Positions 35,829 to 44,548 of a stretch of DNA of 64,000 bases are shown one piece after another. The position numbers were made by a program, and so were the translations under genes. The stretch is from Chloroflexota bacterium (GTDB lineage Bacteria > Chloroflexota > UBA11872 > UBA12225): positions 62,001 through 126,000 of the forward strand of contig JAUJOR010000001.1 of the NCBI GenBank assembly GCA_030447525.1. The letters run 5' to 3'. The notes beneath the pieces are model-generated. The model worked only from the letters and a program-made list of their open reading frames with translations, had not been told where the DNA came from and did not search any database. The first letter of the stretch is position 1; each line of letters starts with the position of its first letter.

Positions 35829-35856
35829 GCCGGCCCCGCCTCCTGGTGGGACCGGC
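35829..35856 (+). terminator. Second hairpin after paralogue 2
   Basis: GCCGGCCCCGCC (35829-35840) pairs with GGTGGGACCGGC (35845-35856) with one mismatch and one G-T pair around TCCT. Its core sequence resembles the hairpin just before it, suggesting duplication of the terminator. Confidence 0.55.
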
Positions 35857-36097
35857 TGCCTTTCCTCTGCCCCATCCGCGGCTGAGGGCAAGCCCCCGAT
35901 GCCTGCGACCGACTCACGGAGTCTCCGCCGGCGGCGCACCCGCCGTCCGGTTACCCGCTGGAACACTTCCCGCCTACTACCGTTCAGTGCGCCCCTTAGT
36001 CTTGCCGTTCGTCTCTACCGCCTTCGTTTCAGTCGCTTCCTTTACTCGTCTCTTCGTCCGCGTCGCTACGTTGTCGCTACTCGCCAGGAGCATGAGA

Positions 36098-36775
36098 ATG
36101 CCGGTCAAGCTGGGACGCAGGCTGCCGTGGGCCATCACGCTGGCGACGCTGTTGCTGTGGGCCATGTCCCCCGGAGGATGGGGAAGGTCTGTCCTGGAAG
36201 GCGCTGCGTTCACCCACCTGTCCGGCTTAATCGGGCGGCAAATCAGCGCCGCCACGTACAGCGATCCAATAGAAGAAGATGGCGCCGCCGGAGACGGCAT
36301 CCATAAGGGCAGCGCCCAGCAGGGGAGCAGCCATCTGGAGAGCATCCACAACGGCGTGTACCGCCCCGGAGGTGTGAGTAGCCTCCCGGAGTGCGAGCCG
36401 TCCCAGGCTGTTCCCCCCACCCCATCCGCGCCGTCGCCCGTCCCTCCCTTCCCCCAAGGGGCAACGCCCGATGCGGCAACGTCCGGCCCGACGCAGGCGA
36501 CGTTTCGCCTCTGCGGCACGGGTGACAGCCAGGCCGCTCGGTCAATCGAGCAGCTGGTGGCCGGGAGGCCGTTCAGCGCCACACTGGTTGGCCTGCGAGA
36601 CGGCTGCGCCGAGCTGACCATCACGGTCACCGGCGCCATGCCTGGGTCGCCGTCCAGCGGGCGGCAGAGCACGAACTTGACTGTCGGCGCCGGGCGGGGT
36701 GGAGGCCAGGGTGTCGCCGTACGCATCGTGTCCGAGAACGGGACAACGCAGGCGAGCATCACGCCGGCGAGCTGA
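36098..36775 (+). CDS. Small exported hypothetical protein
   Basis: ATG 36098 is seven bases after AGGAG, better spaced than ATG 36092; 225 residues. The N-terminus (MPVKLGRRLPWAITLATLLL) is a signal peptide or anchor. The middle is Pro/Ser/Thr-rich. The C-terminal ~100 residues look like a compact beta domain (TFRLCGTGDSQAARSIEQLV, AELTITVTGAMPG, GVAVRIVSENGTTQASI). Two Cys could form a disulfide. No family is recognised. It sits between the Gly-rich paralogues and the large repeat protein, all on one strand. Confidence 0.6.
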   Translation: MPVKLGRRLPWAITLATLLLWAMSPGGWGRSVLEGAAFTHLSGLIGRQISAATYSDPIEEDGAAGDGIHKGSAQQGSSHLESIHNGVYRPGGVSSLPECEPSQAVPPTPSAPSPVPPFPQGATPDAATSGPTQATFRLCGTGDSQAARSIEQLVAGRPFSATLVGLRDGCAELTITVTGAMPGSPSSGRQSTNLTVGAGRGGGQGVAVRIVSENGTTQASITPAS

Positions 36776-36861
36776 TTAACACGCTTTGCCCCTGTGCAAC
36801 CTCTGGACGGCCAGTGGGCGGCCAGTGGACGCCGGGGCAGGGTGAACCAGAAGGATTCGGG

Positions 36862-39800
36862 ATGAGAACAACAGGAACGTCTTCCCCCGCCTCGACCAGT
36901 CCACCCCAGCGCCCCGCGGCGCTTGATCGGTTGTTGCGGAGCCTGAGTGGCCGGGGGGGATGTTCCTCAAGAGGGCGATCTCGCCCATTCCCTCTAGCCG
37001 CCGTCGTGGCAATGGCCCTCATCTTCTCCCCCGTGGCGTCACAGTACGTCTCGGCTGATCTGCCGGCCAAGCAAGAGGCGCCCAGGCAAGAGCCCGCAAA
37101 GACAGACACGTCGGCGAAGACAGACACGTCCGTAACGACGTCTGCCTCTAGCAACCAAGATCAGACGCAGCAGCAACCTAAGACTAAGACCGAGCAGAGC
37201 ACCACCCAGCAGGGGCAGTCAGGGTCTACGACGGTGGCGCCGGCCACGGCCATCCCGGCAACAGCTGTCCCGGCAACTGCGGTCGCCGCGACATCAGTGC
37301 CGGCCACGACCGTCTCAGTCACAGCCGTCCCGGGGACTTCGACACCCGCCCCCGCCACGGCGACCGCTACCGCCAAGCCCGCTACGTCAGCCACGGCCAC
37401 CGGCGAGGGGGCGGCGCTCGCCGCCAGTAACGGGGCAACAGCTACGGCTACACCCACGGGCACCACGGCGGCGACGGCTACACCTGCGGCCACGGCCACC
37501 GCTACGCCCGCCGGGACGGTCACGGGCAGCCCCACTGCTAGCCCCAGCGGCACGGCCACGAGCACGGCGACGTCGACCTCGACCGGCACGGCGACAGCCA
37601 CGGCGACGTCGACCTCGACCGGCACGGCCACGAGCACGGCCACGGCTACCTCGACTGGGACGGCCACCGCCGCACCGGCCACTGGGGCGACCATTACGCC
37701 GTGCCCCACGCGGACGCCTATAGCCGATGGCGTCAATTCGCCTTCCGGCTGTGCGTCTCCGGCGCCGAACACCACCAACACGTCCACGACCTCCACGACG
37801 AGCGGAGACATCACCTCCACCGGGGCGCAGGCCCAGACTGGCCTGGCCAATAGCCAGCTCACCGGCGCCGTTACCGGCGGTGGATCGGCCCCGGTCTCGG
37901 CCGCCAACATCAACGTCGCCGGCGTGACCGACCAGGGCATCGCCAATGGGCAGAGTGGCCTGAGCGCCGCTGAAGGGGCCACCGCTGAGCTGGCCGTGGC
38001 CGGCGCGGTGAACGCCACCAATGTTAGCCAGACCACCGCCGGCTCTGGCGTGGCCAGCGCCACCGGGTTGAATGCCCAGAACGCCGTCACCAACAGTGCG
38101 CAGGCCGCTGTGCTGGTGAATGGCTCCAACCAGGCGCCGGTCAGCGTCGTCTCCTCCAATACCGTGTCCATCAAGGACACCGGGACAGCAGACGCCATCT
38201 CCGGGGCCGCCCTGGCCAAGGGCGGGGCGGCTAACCTGGCGGCCGGGGTATTGATCACGCCGATGGCGACGGCCGCCGGCGGGGCGGTGAACCCCACGGC
38301 GACGCCGCACCCCGGGGCCACTGCCCCACTGAGCGGGGCGGCTTCGGCCACCGGGCTGACCTCGAACAATACCCTACAAGACAGCCAGACCAACATCGTC
38401 GCCGCCCCTGTCGGGGCCGGGGCCGCCGGCACCCCGGTGAGCGTCGTCTATGACCAGACGGCCAACGTCACGGCCGGGGAGTGGGGGACGGCGAGCTCTG
38501 CCCCTGTCTGCGCCGGGGCCGCTTGCCCCGGGGCCACACCGGGGGCCACTCCCCTACCTGGCGCCGGTGGGACTGCCCCAGCGGGTGTCACGGTGACCAA
38601 CGAGACGGTTACCCAGTCCTCTAGCGGGGCGGCCCAGGCCCAGGGCTTGACGGCGCAGAATGCCGTCAACACCAACGCCACCGCCAACGTCCGCGTGGGG
38701 GGCAACAACTACGGGATCATTCAGGTCGTCGTCGAGACCGTGACCCGGATCGTCAACTGGGGTCGCGCCGTCGCCGGCTCCGGCGATGCCGGGGCCAACG
38801 GCGGGGCAGCGACGACGGATCTCCAGGGCCAGGCTGGCTCCACGGCGGCGCCCGCCATACCGAGCAGCGGGACACAGACACAGACCAGCGCCGAGAGCGG
38901 CAACGCCGACGCCGTCGGAGCTCGGGTCACCAACCAGGTCGACCTGCGCAACTCCACCACCGTGCGAGTCGCCGGAGACAACTACAGCCCCATCGAGGTG
39001 GTGGTGCGCCTGGCGGTGAACCTGTTCAACTGGGGCACCGGGCGGGCGCACTCCGGTGATAGCCAGGCCTCCGGCCAGCCGGCCACGACCTCGGGGGCCG
39101 GCGGGGCGCTGATCAACCGCAGCGGTACCAGGGCCACGAGTGGTTCCGCGAGCGCCACCGGACTAGACGTGCAGAACGGCGTCAACCTCGGCGCCGACGT
39201 CTACGTGGACGTCGCCGGCAACAACTACGGCAACATCACCGTCCGCGTGCTGTTCGATACGACGATCGAGAACCGGGGACAGGCAGAGGTCTCTTCCGGC
39301 AAGGCGGTTGCCAACGGCGCCCCGGCCACGACCAAGGGCGGGGGCGATGCGACCGCCGCCGACGTAGACGCGCCGGTGGTTATCCGCAGCGCGGCCACCT
39401 CCGGTCAGAAAGAGAACCGTGGCGCTGTCACCACCGGCGATGCCCCGGCTACCAACGCCCAGAGCGTCGCCGGGGGCGCCGTGGTGAACAAGAGTGCCTC
39501 CGGCTCGATCAACACCAGCGCCCGTAACAGCAGCGAGACGGCGGCGCAGTCCGGTAACGGGAACGGCGTGGGCGTCAACAGCAACGTGTCCGCCGCGAGC
39601 AGCCAAGTGGTGGGCGTCTCTGCCCCCGGGTCGAGTGACCCGCGGGCGACGAACTCCTCCACCTTGGCGGTGACGACGGACGGGCGGGCCAATATCCGCT
39701 CCGGCAACGCCATGGCCCAGGCCACGCCGACCCCAACACCGCTTCCGACCGCGACGCCAAGAACCACTAACGAGTACCGTCCTATCGGCAACGGAAATGG

Positions 39801-40527
39801 GAGCTCTGTACCGGAAAACCCGCCGGTGGTGAAGTCGGTACCCACGGTGATTGTGGTGCCGAATGGGGACATCTTCGAGCTTGACCCCAATTACGTCTGG
39901 CAGCCCATGCGGGCCGGCGACGAGGCCCTGTGGAATACGCCGGGGCAGAAGCTCCCCCAGGGCACCCGGCGGCCGCCGGGTGGCTACTACGAAGTCGATC
40001 CCTGGGCCGGGCTGCCGGGCCTCGGTGGGCTGGCTGTGCCCGACGGCGGTAGCCGTGGCACGCCGGGTGACGTGACCGCCGCCACGCCGGCGCCGGCAGC
40101 TGACCGCCTGGCCGGCGCGGCCCTCGTCCCGGACGGCACGAAGCCGGGTGGGCCAAGCCGGGGGGCCGGCGCCGGCGTCGGCGCCGGCGCGGCCGCGGGG
40201 AGTGGACCAGAAGTGGCCGCCGAGGCAGAGGCGCCCGCGGTGGACGAGGCTGCACCCGTGGCGGAGGCCATGGCGGAGCGCCCGACGTCAGGGATGCCCG
40301 GGGGGGTATCGGCCGTTGCCGGGACGCGGCCATCGGCTGGAGGCTCCCCGCTGTGGTGGTGGCCCGTCGCCGCCCTCTTGAGCAGTGTGATCGCCTTGAT
40401 CGCCGCCGGCAAACGGCGCCGTGAGTGGCTGGGGGCGATGTTGACGCGGGGCTTGATGCGCGTCCGCGTGGGCCTGGCTGCGCTGGCCGCCGTTGTGGTG
40501 GTGCACCACGGCTGGTGGAAGAGGTAA
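36862..40527 (+). CDS. Large surface protein: Thr/Ala-rich stalk, five ~60-residue repeats, C-terminal membrane anchor
   Basis: ATG 36862 follows AAGGA; 1221 residues. An N-terminal signal/anchor helix (FPLAAVVAMALIFSPVAS) is followed by a Thr/Ala/Pro-rich region of ~220 residues (TATSTATSTSTGTATATATS), likely glycosylated or extended. From ~38041 to ~39330 there are five repeats with the pattern SGxAxATGLxxQNxVN, then a Val-rich segment after GNNYG, then NWGxA (best in repeats 3-5). A second Asn/Ser-rich stretch, a short domain with VIVVPNGDIFELDPNYVW, a Gly/Ala/Glu region, and a final helix (WWWPVAALLSSVIALIAAG) with a basic tail complete it. I infer a surface-anchored, possibly beta-solenoid, structural protein. 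Family unknown. Confidence 0.72.
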   Translation: MRTTGTSSPASTSPPQRPAALDRLLRSLSGRGGCSSRGRSRPFPLAAVVAMALIFSPVASQYVSADLPAKQEAPRQEPAKTDTSAKTDTSVTTSASSNQDQTQQQPKTKTEQSTTQQGQSGSTTVAPATAIPATAVPATAVAATSVPATTVSVTAVPGTSTPAPATATATAKPATSATATGEGAALAASNGATATATPTGTTAATATPAATATATPAGTVTGSPTASPSGTATSTATSTSTGTATATATSTSTGTATSTATATSTGTATAAPATGATITPCPTRTPIADGVNSPSGCASPAPNTTNTSTTSTTSGDITSTGAQAQTGLANSQLTGAVTGGGSAPVSAANINVAGVTDQGIANGQSGLSAAEGATAELAVAGAVNATNVSQTTAGSGVASATGLNAQNAVTNSAQAAVLVNGSNQAPVSVVSSNTVSIKDTGTADAISGAALAKGGAANLAAGVLITPMATAAGGAVNPTATPHPGATAPLSGAASATGLTSNNTLQDSQTNIVAAPVGAGAAGTPVSVVYDQTANVTAGEWGTASSAPVCAGAACPGATPGATPLPGAGGTAPAGVTVTNETVTQSSSGAAQAQGLTAQNAVNTNATANVRVGGNNYGIIQVVVETVTRIVNWGRAVAGSGDAGANGGAATTDLQGQAGSTAAPAIPSSGTQTQTSAESGNADAVGARVTNQVDLRNSTTVRVAGDNYSPIEVVVRLAVNLFNWGTGRAHSGDSQASGQPATTSGAGGALINRSGTRATSGSASATGLDVQNGVNLGADVYVDVAGNNYGNITVRVLFDTTIENRGQAEVSSGKAVANGAPATTKGGGDATAADVDAPVVIRSAATSGQKENRGAVTTGDAPATNAQSVAGGAVVNKSASGSINTSARNSSETAAQSGNGNGVGVNSNVSAASSQVVGVSAPGSSDPRATNSSTLAVTTDGRANIRSGNAMAQATPTPTPLPTATPRTTNEYRPIGNGNGSSVPENPPVVKSVPTVIVVPNGDIFELDPNYVWQPMRAGDEALWNTPGQKLPQGTRRPPGGYYEVDPWAGLPGLGGLAVPDGGSRGTPGDVTAATPAPAADRLAGAALVPDGTKPGGPSRGAGAGVGAGAAAGSGPEVAAEAEAPAVDEAAPVAEAMAERPTSGMPGGVSAVAGTRPSAGGSPLWWWPVAALLSSVIALIAAGKRRREWLGAMLTRGLMRVRVGLAALAAVVVVHHGWWKR
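37540..37680 (+). repeat. Low-complexity Thr/Ser/Ala codon repeats
   Basis: Units such as ACGTCGACCTCGACCGGCAC recur in tandem with small variations and encode (TS)TGTAT-like residues. This is the type of tract that gains or loses copies by slippage. Confidence 0.75.
38041..39330 (+). repeat. Five protein-level repeats of ~55-65 residues
   Basis: The units start near 38041 (GSGVASATGLNAQNAV), 38329 (LSGAASATGLTSNNTL), 38617 (SSGAAQAQGLTAQNAV), 38893 (ESGNADAVGARVTNQV) and 39133 (TSGSASATGLDVQNGV). Units 3-5 share GNNYG or GDNYS and NWG or NRG; units 1-2 are divergent. Spacers between units differ in length. Confidence 0.75.
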
Positions 40528-40534
40528 CAGAGTG

Positions 40535-41482
40535 ATGACAGTTCCGACAGGCCTCATGCGGTTGATCTTCGCCCTCTCCGCCCTGGTGCTCTGGACCGGG
40601 CCGCTGGGTAGCCCCCTGGCTCTGGCCCAGGCCGTCCCGGAACGCGCCGTCGCACCGGACGAGCTGGAGCTCTTCCGGGTTTCGGCGGACGTCCAGGCCC
40701 CGCGAGATAGCGCCGGGCGCATCCGCTTCGAGACCACGCTGAACTACCGGCTGCGCAGCGTCTCCAACGGTTTCGTGCTCCTGTTTATTTTCGAAGGCGA
40801 CTCTGAGAGCGCGACACGCAACAGCGACCAGGGTCACAAGGTGGCATGGGGCTCCGGCCAGGCCACGCTGGCCACGCTCTACGAGCCCCGGCCCGGCGTG
40901 GAGACGGTAACCCTGTTCGCCGGCCTCTTCAGGGAGGATGAGACGCTCCTGGCGTGGTCTTCGACGACGCCCATCTCCCTGGCGGCCTGGCCGGGGCGGG
41001 CCGCCTTTGCCAGCGCCATGAGCGCCCGCGCCGGCGGCGACTTTGGCCGGGCGGTGGGGCAGCTGACGGCGGCGATCGACTTCGCCCCCGGCAACGCCAG
41101 CTTCTATTATTGGCGGGCCGATACCCAGCTCCACCTCAACCAGTATGACGCCGCGATCGCCGACTTCAACCGCGCCCTCGATCTGGTGCCGGACGACCGA
41201 GCCAGCCTGGTGGGGCGCGGCGTGGCCCGGCTGTGGCAGGACGATTGGCAGTCGGCCATCGCCGACGTGACACCGGTGATCGAGGCCCCGGGGACGGCCG
41301 ACCAGCTCACCGCCTGGGCCCTGCGGACACGTGGTATCGCCCGGGCGGGGCTCGGTCTCTCCGCACCGGCCCTGGCCGACTACCAGGCCTACCTCGCCCT
41401 GGCCCCGCAGGCCCCCGACCGGAGCACTGTGGAACGGTGGATGGAGGAGCTGAGCGCCGGCGCCGCGTCAGCCGCACGTTGA
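40535..41482 (+). CDS. Exported TPR-repeat protein
   Basis: ATG 40535 (or the GTG directly before it) follows GAGG; 315 residues. Signal peptide: LMRLIFALSALVLWTGPLGS, cleavage near ALAQA. Residues ~30-150 form a beta-rich domain (DLQAP-like start, RIRFETTLNYRLRSVSNGFV). The rest has at least three TPR units (ASFYYWRADTQLHLNQYDAA, ASLVGRGVARLWQDDWQSAI, RTRGIARAGLGLSAPALADY). It lies seven bases after the repeat protein, so probably in the same operon. An assembly or scaffold role for the surface proteins is inferred. Confidence 0.72.
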   Translation: MTVPTGLMRLIFALSALVLWTGPLGSPLALAQAVPERAVAPDELELFRVSADVQAPRDSAGRIRFETTLNYRLRSVSNGFVLLFIFEGDSESATRNSDQGHKVAWGSGQATLATLYEPRPGVETVTLFAGLFREDETLLAWSSTTPISLAAWPGRAAFASAMSARAGGDFGRAVGQLTAAIDFAPGNASFYYWRADTQLHLNQYDAAIADFNRALDLVPDDRASLVGRGVARLWQDDWQSAIADVTPVIEAPGTADQLTAWALRTRGIARAGLGLSAPALADYQAYLALAPQAPDRSTVERWMEELSAGAASAAR

Positions 41483-41504
41483 GACTGCTCCTTGAGGTGA
41501 AGAG

Positions 41505-42716
41505 TTGGATAGAGGTCTATCGCGCGCCCTGATTGCCCTGCTTCTGGTGGGATCCGTGGTGGGGGGCGGGTCACCGGCCGTGGCCTCCGCCGGGGTGGTG
41601 CGCCAGGAGGCTGAGCCGGACCCACCCCCGGGGGAGGGGATGCCTCCGGGGGAGCCGGCCCCGCCCGCACCACAGTCCGGACTGCTGCCCGGGACGCCGG
41701 TGCTCCTCAAGGACACGCCGCACCTGTGGATCGCCGACGAACAAGGCGCCCTGCACTGGGTCGGCGATACCTCCGCCTTGGTGGGTATTCCAGTGGCCTG
41801 GGAGCGGCGTCGGGAGGTGACGTACGCCGAACTGCGGACGTACCCGCTGTCGTCACCTGTGGTTTCGGCAGGATTGGTGAAAGACGGCGATCCGATCTAC
41901 CTGGTTAAGTGGGAGGCCCGTGAGCGGCTGCCACGTCTCTTGCATGTGTTGTCTATCGCCGATATCGAGCTGTTCGGCCTTAACGCCGAGAACTATGGGG
42001 CCATCCTGTTTGAACGACCGGCCTGGGAGCAGGCCTCTGGTATCTCGCTCGACCGCCTGCGTCGTGGCGTCCTCGTCCCGGTGCAGTCCACGACGCCACC
42101 CCTGGCGGGCCTCCTGCCTCGCGATGAGCTGGGGTTGTTCTATGACTCCGCCCTGGGGAGCGTTCCCGGGGAAACCATCGTCAAGTGGATGGACACGGTG
42201 AACGTGGAGGTACGCGGCACCCCGGCGGCCGAGGACCTGGCGTCCCTGGATGGGGCCATCGCCGAGCTACGCACTATCCTCGCACCGCTGGAGATTCGCC
42301 GTGTCCCTAGCAGGGGCAACTTGATCGTGCACTACGTCCGCCAGGGGGAGGCGGCGAGTGCCACCGGGGGCGCCATCCGTACCGGAGATGGGGCGGCCGC
42401 GCTCACCGCCAGCGGCGGGACATTGACCAGGTGCGAGACGGTGGTGGGCACCGATACCGGCCCGGAGCAGCGCCGGCTGATCATGCGCCACGGCCTGGGC
42501 CACTGCCTCGGGCTCGGCCACAACCGCCGCACGGAGAGCGTGCTGAACGCTTCCCTGGCCCATGAGGGTGGACAGGCAGCGGTACAGCCAGGGCAGACGA
42601 AAGACGCGGTGGGGTCGACGTACTCACCGATCGACCGCACTTTGCTCCGGACGCTGTACCACGCCAACGTCGAGCCGGACATGAACCGGGAGCAGCTGAC
42701 CAGGCTCTTCGGGTAA
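41505..42716 (+). CDS. Exported matrixin-like protein with HExxH glutamate replaced by glycine
   Basis: I take the TTG at 41505, eight bases after GAGGTGA, as the start; 403 residues. Signal segment: ALIALLLVGSVVGGGSPAVA. Residues ~60-190 have short repeats naming a property and value (HLWIADEQGALHWVGD, YLVKWEARERLPRLL). The C-terminal half resembles a metalloprotease: near residue 330 RHGLGHCLGLGHN copies the matrixin zinc motif HExxHxxGxxH, but the glutamate is Gly. All three histidines remain. Zinc binding without proteolysis is the likely outcome. It closes the exported-protein cluster, 22 bases after the TPR gene. Confidence 0.68.
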   Translation: MDRGLSRALIALLLVGSVVGGGSPAVASAGVVRQEAEPDPPPGEGMPPGEPAPPAPQSGLLPGTPVLLKDTPHLWIADEQGALHWVGDTSALVGIPVAWERRREVTYAELRTYPLSSPVVSAGLVKDGDPIYLVKWEARERLPRLLHVLSIADIELFGLNAENYGAILFERPAWEQASGISLDRLRRGVLVPVQSTTPPLAGLLPRDELGLFYDSALGSVPGETIVKWMDTVNVEVRGTPAAEDLASLDGAIAELRTILAPLEIRRVPSRGNLIVHYVRQGEAASATGGAIRTGDGAAALTASGGTLTRCETVVGTDTGPEQRRLIMRHGLGHCLGLGHNRRTESVLNASLAHEGGQAAVQPGQTKDAVGSTYSPIDRTLLRTLYHANVEPDMNREQLTRLFG

Positions 42717-42748
42717 GCCGGACGTCTGCAAGCCAAGGACGTCCGTCG

Positions 42749-42776
42749 GCCGGGGAGACGAGATCGTCTCCCCGGC
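42749..42776 (+). terminator. Hairpin terminator closing the exported-protein cluster
   Basis: GCCGGGGAGACG (42749-42760) and CGTCTCCCCGGC (42765-42776) form a perfect 12-bp stem with the loop AGAT. It is 32 bases after the last gene and also lies beyond the 3' end of the convergent gene at 42839. Confidence 0.75.
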
Positions 42777-42838
42777 TCTCCCCGGCTGGATATCTCTGGC
42801 GCCTGGCTGCGCCGTGCCTGCAAACCCGCTGGTGGCGA

Positions 42839-43297
42839 TCAGCCCGGGCGTGAAGCGCGGGCACGTCCCATCTGGCGCATGGCCTTCTGGCGGGCGCCGG
42901 CGATGCGGTGGAGGCGAAGCCGCGGGAGCTGCACGGCTGCGGTGTCACCGGCGGCGACGGCCCGCTGCCATTCCTCGGCCAGGGCACGGGTCTCCCGGCC
43001 CATCTCCTGGAGGAGCTTTTGTGCCCGGCGAAATGAGTAGGCCGCCGGTGTGGGGATGGCGTCCGATGGGGGGGGCAGGTTGGCGAGGGCCGTTCCCGCC
43101 GCCTCCAGGCCATGCAAAGCGGCCCCTACCGATTCCCGCCAGGTGGTATCGGTCACCAAGGATGGTGACTCTTCCAGACGGACGATCAGCTCGCCGACCG
43201 GCTGGATCGCCGCCTGGTGGGCCGTCAACGCGTCGGCCAGCGACTGGCTGTACTGTTCGGCGTCTTGCGTTGCGGCCCTCTCAGCTCCTTCCGGCAT
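42839..43297 (-). CDS. Hypothetical helical protein
   Basis: 152 residues, mostly Ala/Glu/Arg/Gln in heptad-like spacing (QYSQSLADALTAHQAAIQPV, RAQKLLQEMGRETRALAEEW), so probably a helical bundle or coiled coil. No signal peptide or Cys. The family is not recognised. AAGGGAG lies 12 bases before the ATG. The 255 bases upstream (43298-43552) hold no further gene. Confidence 0.6.
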   Translation of the reverse strand: MPEGAERAATQDAEQYSQSLADALTAHQAAIQPVGELIVRLEESPSLVTDTTWRESVGAALHGLEAAGTALANLPPPSDAIPTPAAYSFRRAQKLLQEMGRETRALAEEWQRAVAAGDTAAVQLPRLRLHRIAGARQKAMRQMGRARASRPG

Positions 43298-43552
43298 CGT
43301 CCCGGGTGGGCTCCCTTCTGGTGGTGTGCCCCCATCTTATCCCACGGGACTGGGCCGCTGCGGCCGTCGCTCGCGTCGCCGGCTGAAACTGAGTGCCTCG
43401 CCCCGCGTCATCGCCCAGGCGCGGCCTTCTCCGTCGACGGGGAGCTTTCCCCGGCCCCGCCCTGGGCGCTGACCCGGTAATACCGGTAATAGACGTGGCA
43501 GCAGTAGTCGCACCCCGCGCCTGCCGGAAGCGGGGCAGGGGAGCATCCTCGA

Positions 43553-44548
43553 TCACAGGGCGAGAGCCTGCAAGGCGGCATCGATGGCCGCCAGGTGCAT
43601 GGTCACCCGCTGCTGCAGGGGCAGGGAGGTTGGCGTCTCCACCGTAGCCGTGGCCATCTGGTGGATGTCCGGCTCATCGACATTTTCCGAGTCCAACGGG
43701 CCGCCACCGTCGGGAATCGCTGCGTCTGCATCGCTCGTGGTGGGAGGCGCCGGTGGCGGCGGTGGAGTCGGTGAGGGGACGGAGCGGTGGTAGCGGGCCA
43801 CGTAGAAGGGCAGGGGCCAGGCGGTAAAGGTGCGCCGGCCCTCTCGGAGCCTCTCACCATCTAGCTCGACAACGCTGTCCTTGAGGGGGATCTCGCCGTC
43901 CACGTCCGTTCCGGGGTGCACCGGTCCAAGGTGCCTCACGCTCTCGACGATGGCGCGGCCGAGAGCGGCCGGCGCGAACACGTACAGTCCGGGGGCGTCG
44001 ACGTCCTCGTGGCAGTCTATAAATAGGTCAAAGACCCGTCCCCTGAGCGCCCGCTTGAGAGCGCCCACTTCCTGGGTGCCCTTGACCGCCCGCCGGAAGC
44101 TGCGGTTGAGGTCGCGCCCGGCGGGGCCCACTCGCCGGTTGTGAACGTAGCCCCAGGGGTTCAGGCAGGGGGTCACGGTAAACTCCACGTCCGGCCACGA
44201 CCGGTAGCGCTCTTCCTCCAGGAAGCGTGTCACCGCCTCGGCACCGGCCGGCTCGTCGCCGTGCGTCCCGCCGTTGAGAAACACCTTGCGGGGGAACACC
44301 CGGCGGGGAGAGACGCCCCAGGAGGTCTCGCCCGTTGCGCGTCTTCTCCTGCTGGGTGGGGCGTAGACGAGGAGGAGGTCGTAGCGCTCGGTGCCGTCCG
44401 GCGTCACCTGCTGGCCGAAGATGCGGGACGAGAGGGGCGGTCTAGCGGCGGCCAGGATACGCCCGGCCAGGGCGCCATAGTCGCGCCGGACAAGGGCCGG
44501 ATCGGTCTCGGTTGCAGTCGCCCGTGCAGGTGTGGCTTCAGAGGTCAT
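43553..44548 (-). CDS. M14-type zinc carboxypeptidase / succinylglutamate desuccinylase-like
   Basis: I start at ATG 44548 (MTSEATPARA); upstream codons in frame are unlikely to be real. 331 residues. Zinc ligands are in LNGGTHGDEPAGAEAV (HxxE) and in FIDCHEDVDAPG (His), with the substrate-binding DLNRSF between. The catalytic Glu is in ATVETPTSLPLQQRV near the C-terminus. A Pro-rich insert (PTPPPPPAPPT) sits before it. Enzymes of this group remove C-terminal residues or hydrolyse acyl-amino acids. Without a signal peptide it is probably intracellular. The gene is divergent from the histidine kinase. Confidence 0.82.
   Translation of the reverse strand: MTSEATPARATATETDPALVRRDYGALAGRILAAARPPLSSRIFGQQVTPDGTERYDLLLVYAPPSRRRRATGETSWGVSPRRVFPRKVFLNGGTHGDEPAGAEAVTRFLEEERYRSWPDVEFTVTPCLNPWGYVHNRRVGPAGRDLNRSFRRAVKGTQEVGALKRALRGRVFDLFIDCHEDVDAPGLYVFAPAALGRAIVESVRHLGPVHPGTDVDGEIPLKDSVVELDGERLREGRRTFTAWPLPFYVARYHRSVPSPTPPPPPAPPTTSDADAAIPDGGGPLDSENVDEPDIHQMATATVETPTSLPLQQRVTMHLAAIDAALQALAL

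Larger units (their letters stand above)
35752..36097. other. Intergenic region with two hairpins
   Basis: About 346 bases. The first part holds two successive hairpins (separate entries). The part after ~35880 has no recognisable gene. CAGGAG (36085-36090) serves the next gene. Confidence 0.45.

Noticed and set aside
37161..38432. A 423-residue antisense frame opposite the large repeat protein
   Set aside because: Made of Val/Ala/Pro monotony, the mirror of Thr/Ala/Gly codons on the plus strand; no start signal or domain.
39782..41134. A 450-residue antisense frame
   Set aside because: It covers the C-terminus of one real gene and the start of another; Arg/Pro-rich composition indicates a shadow frame.
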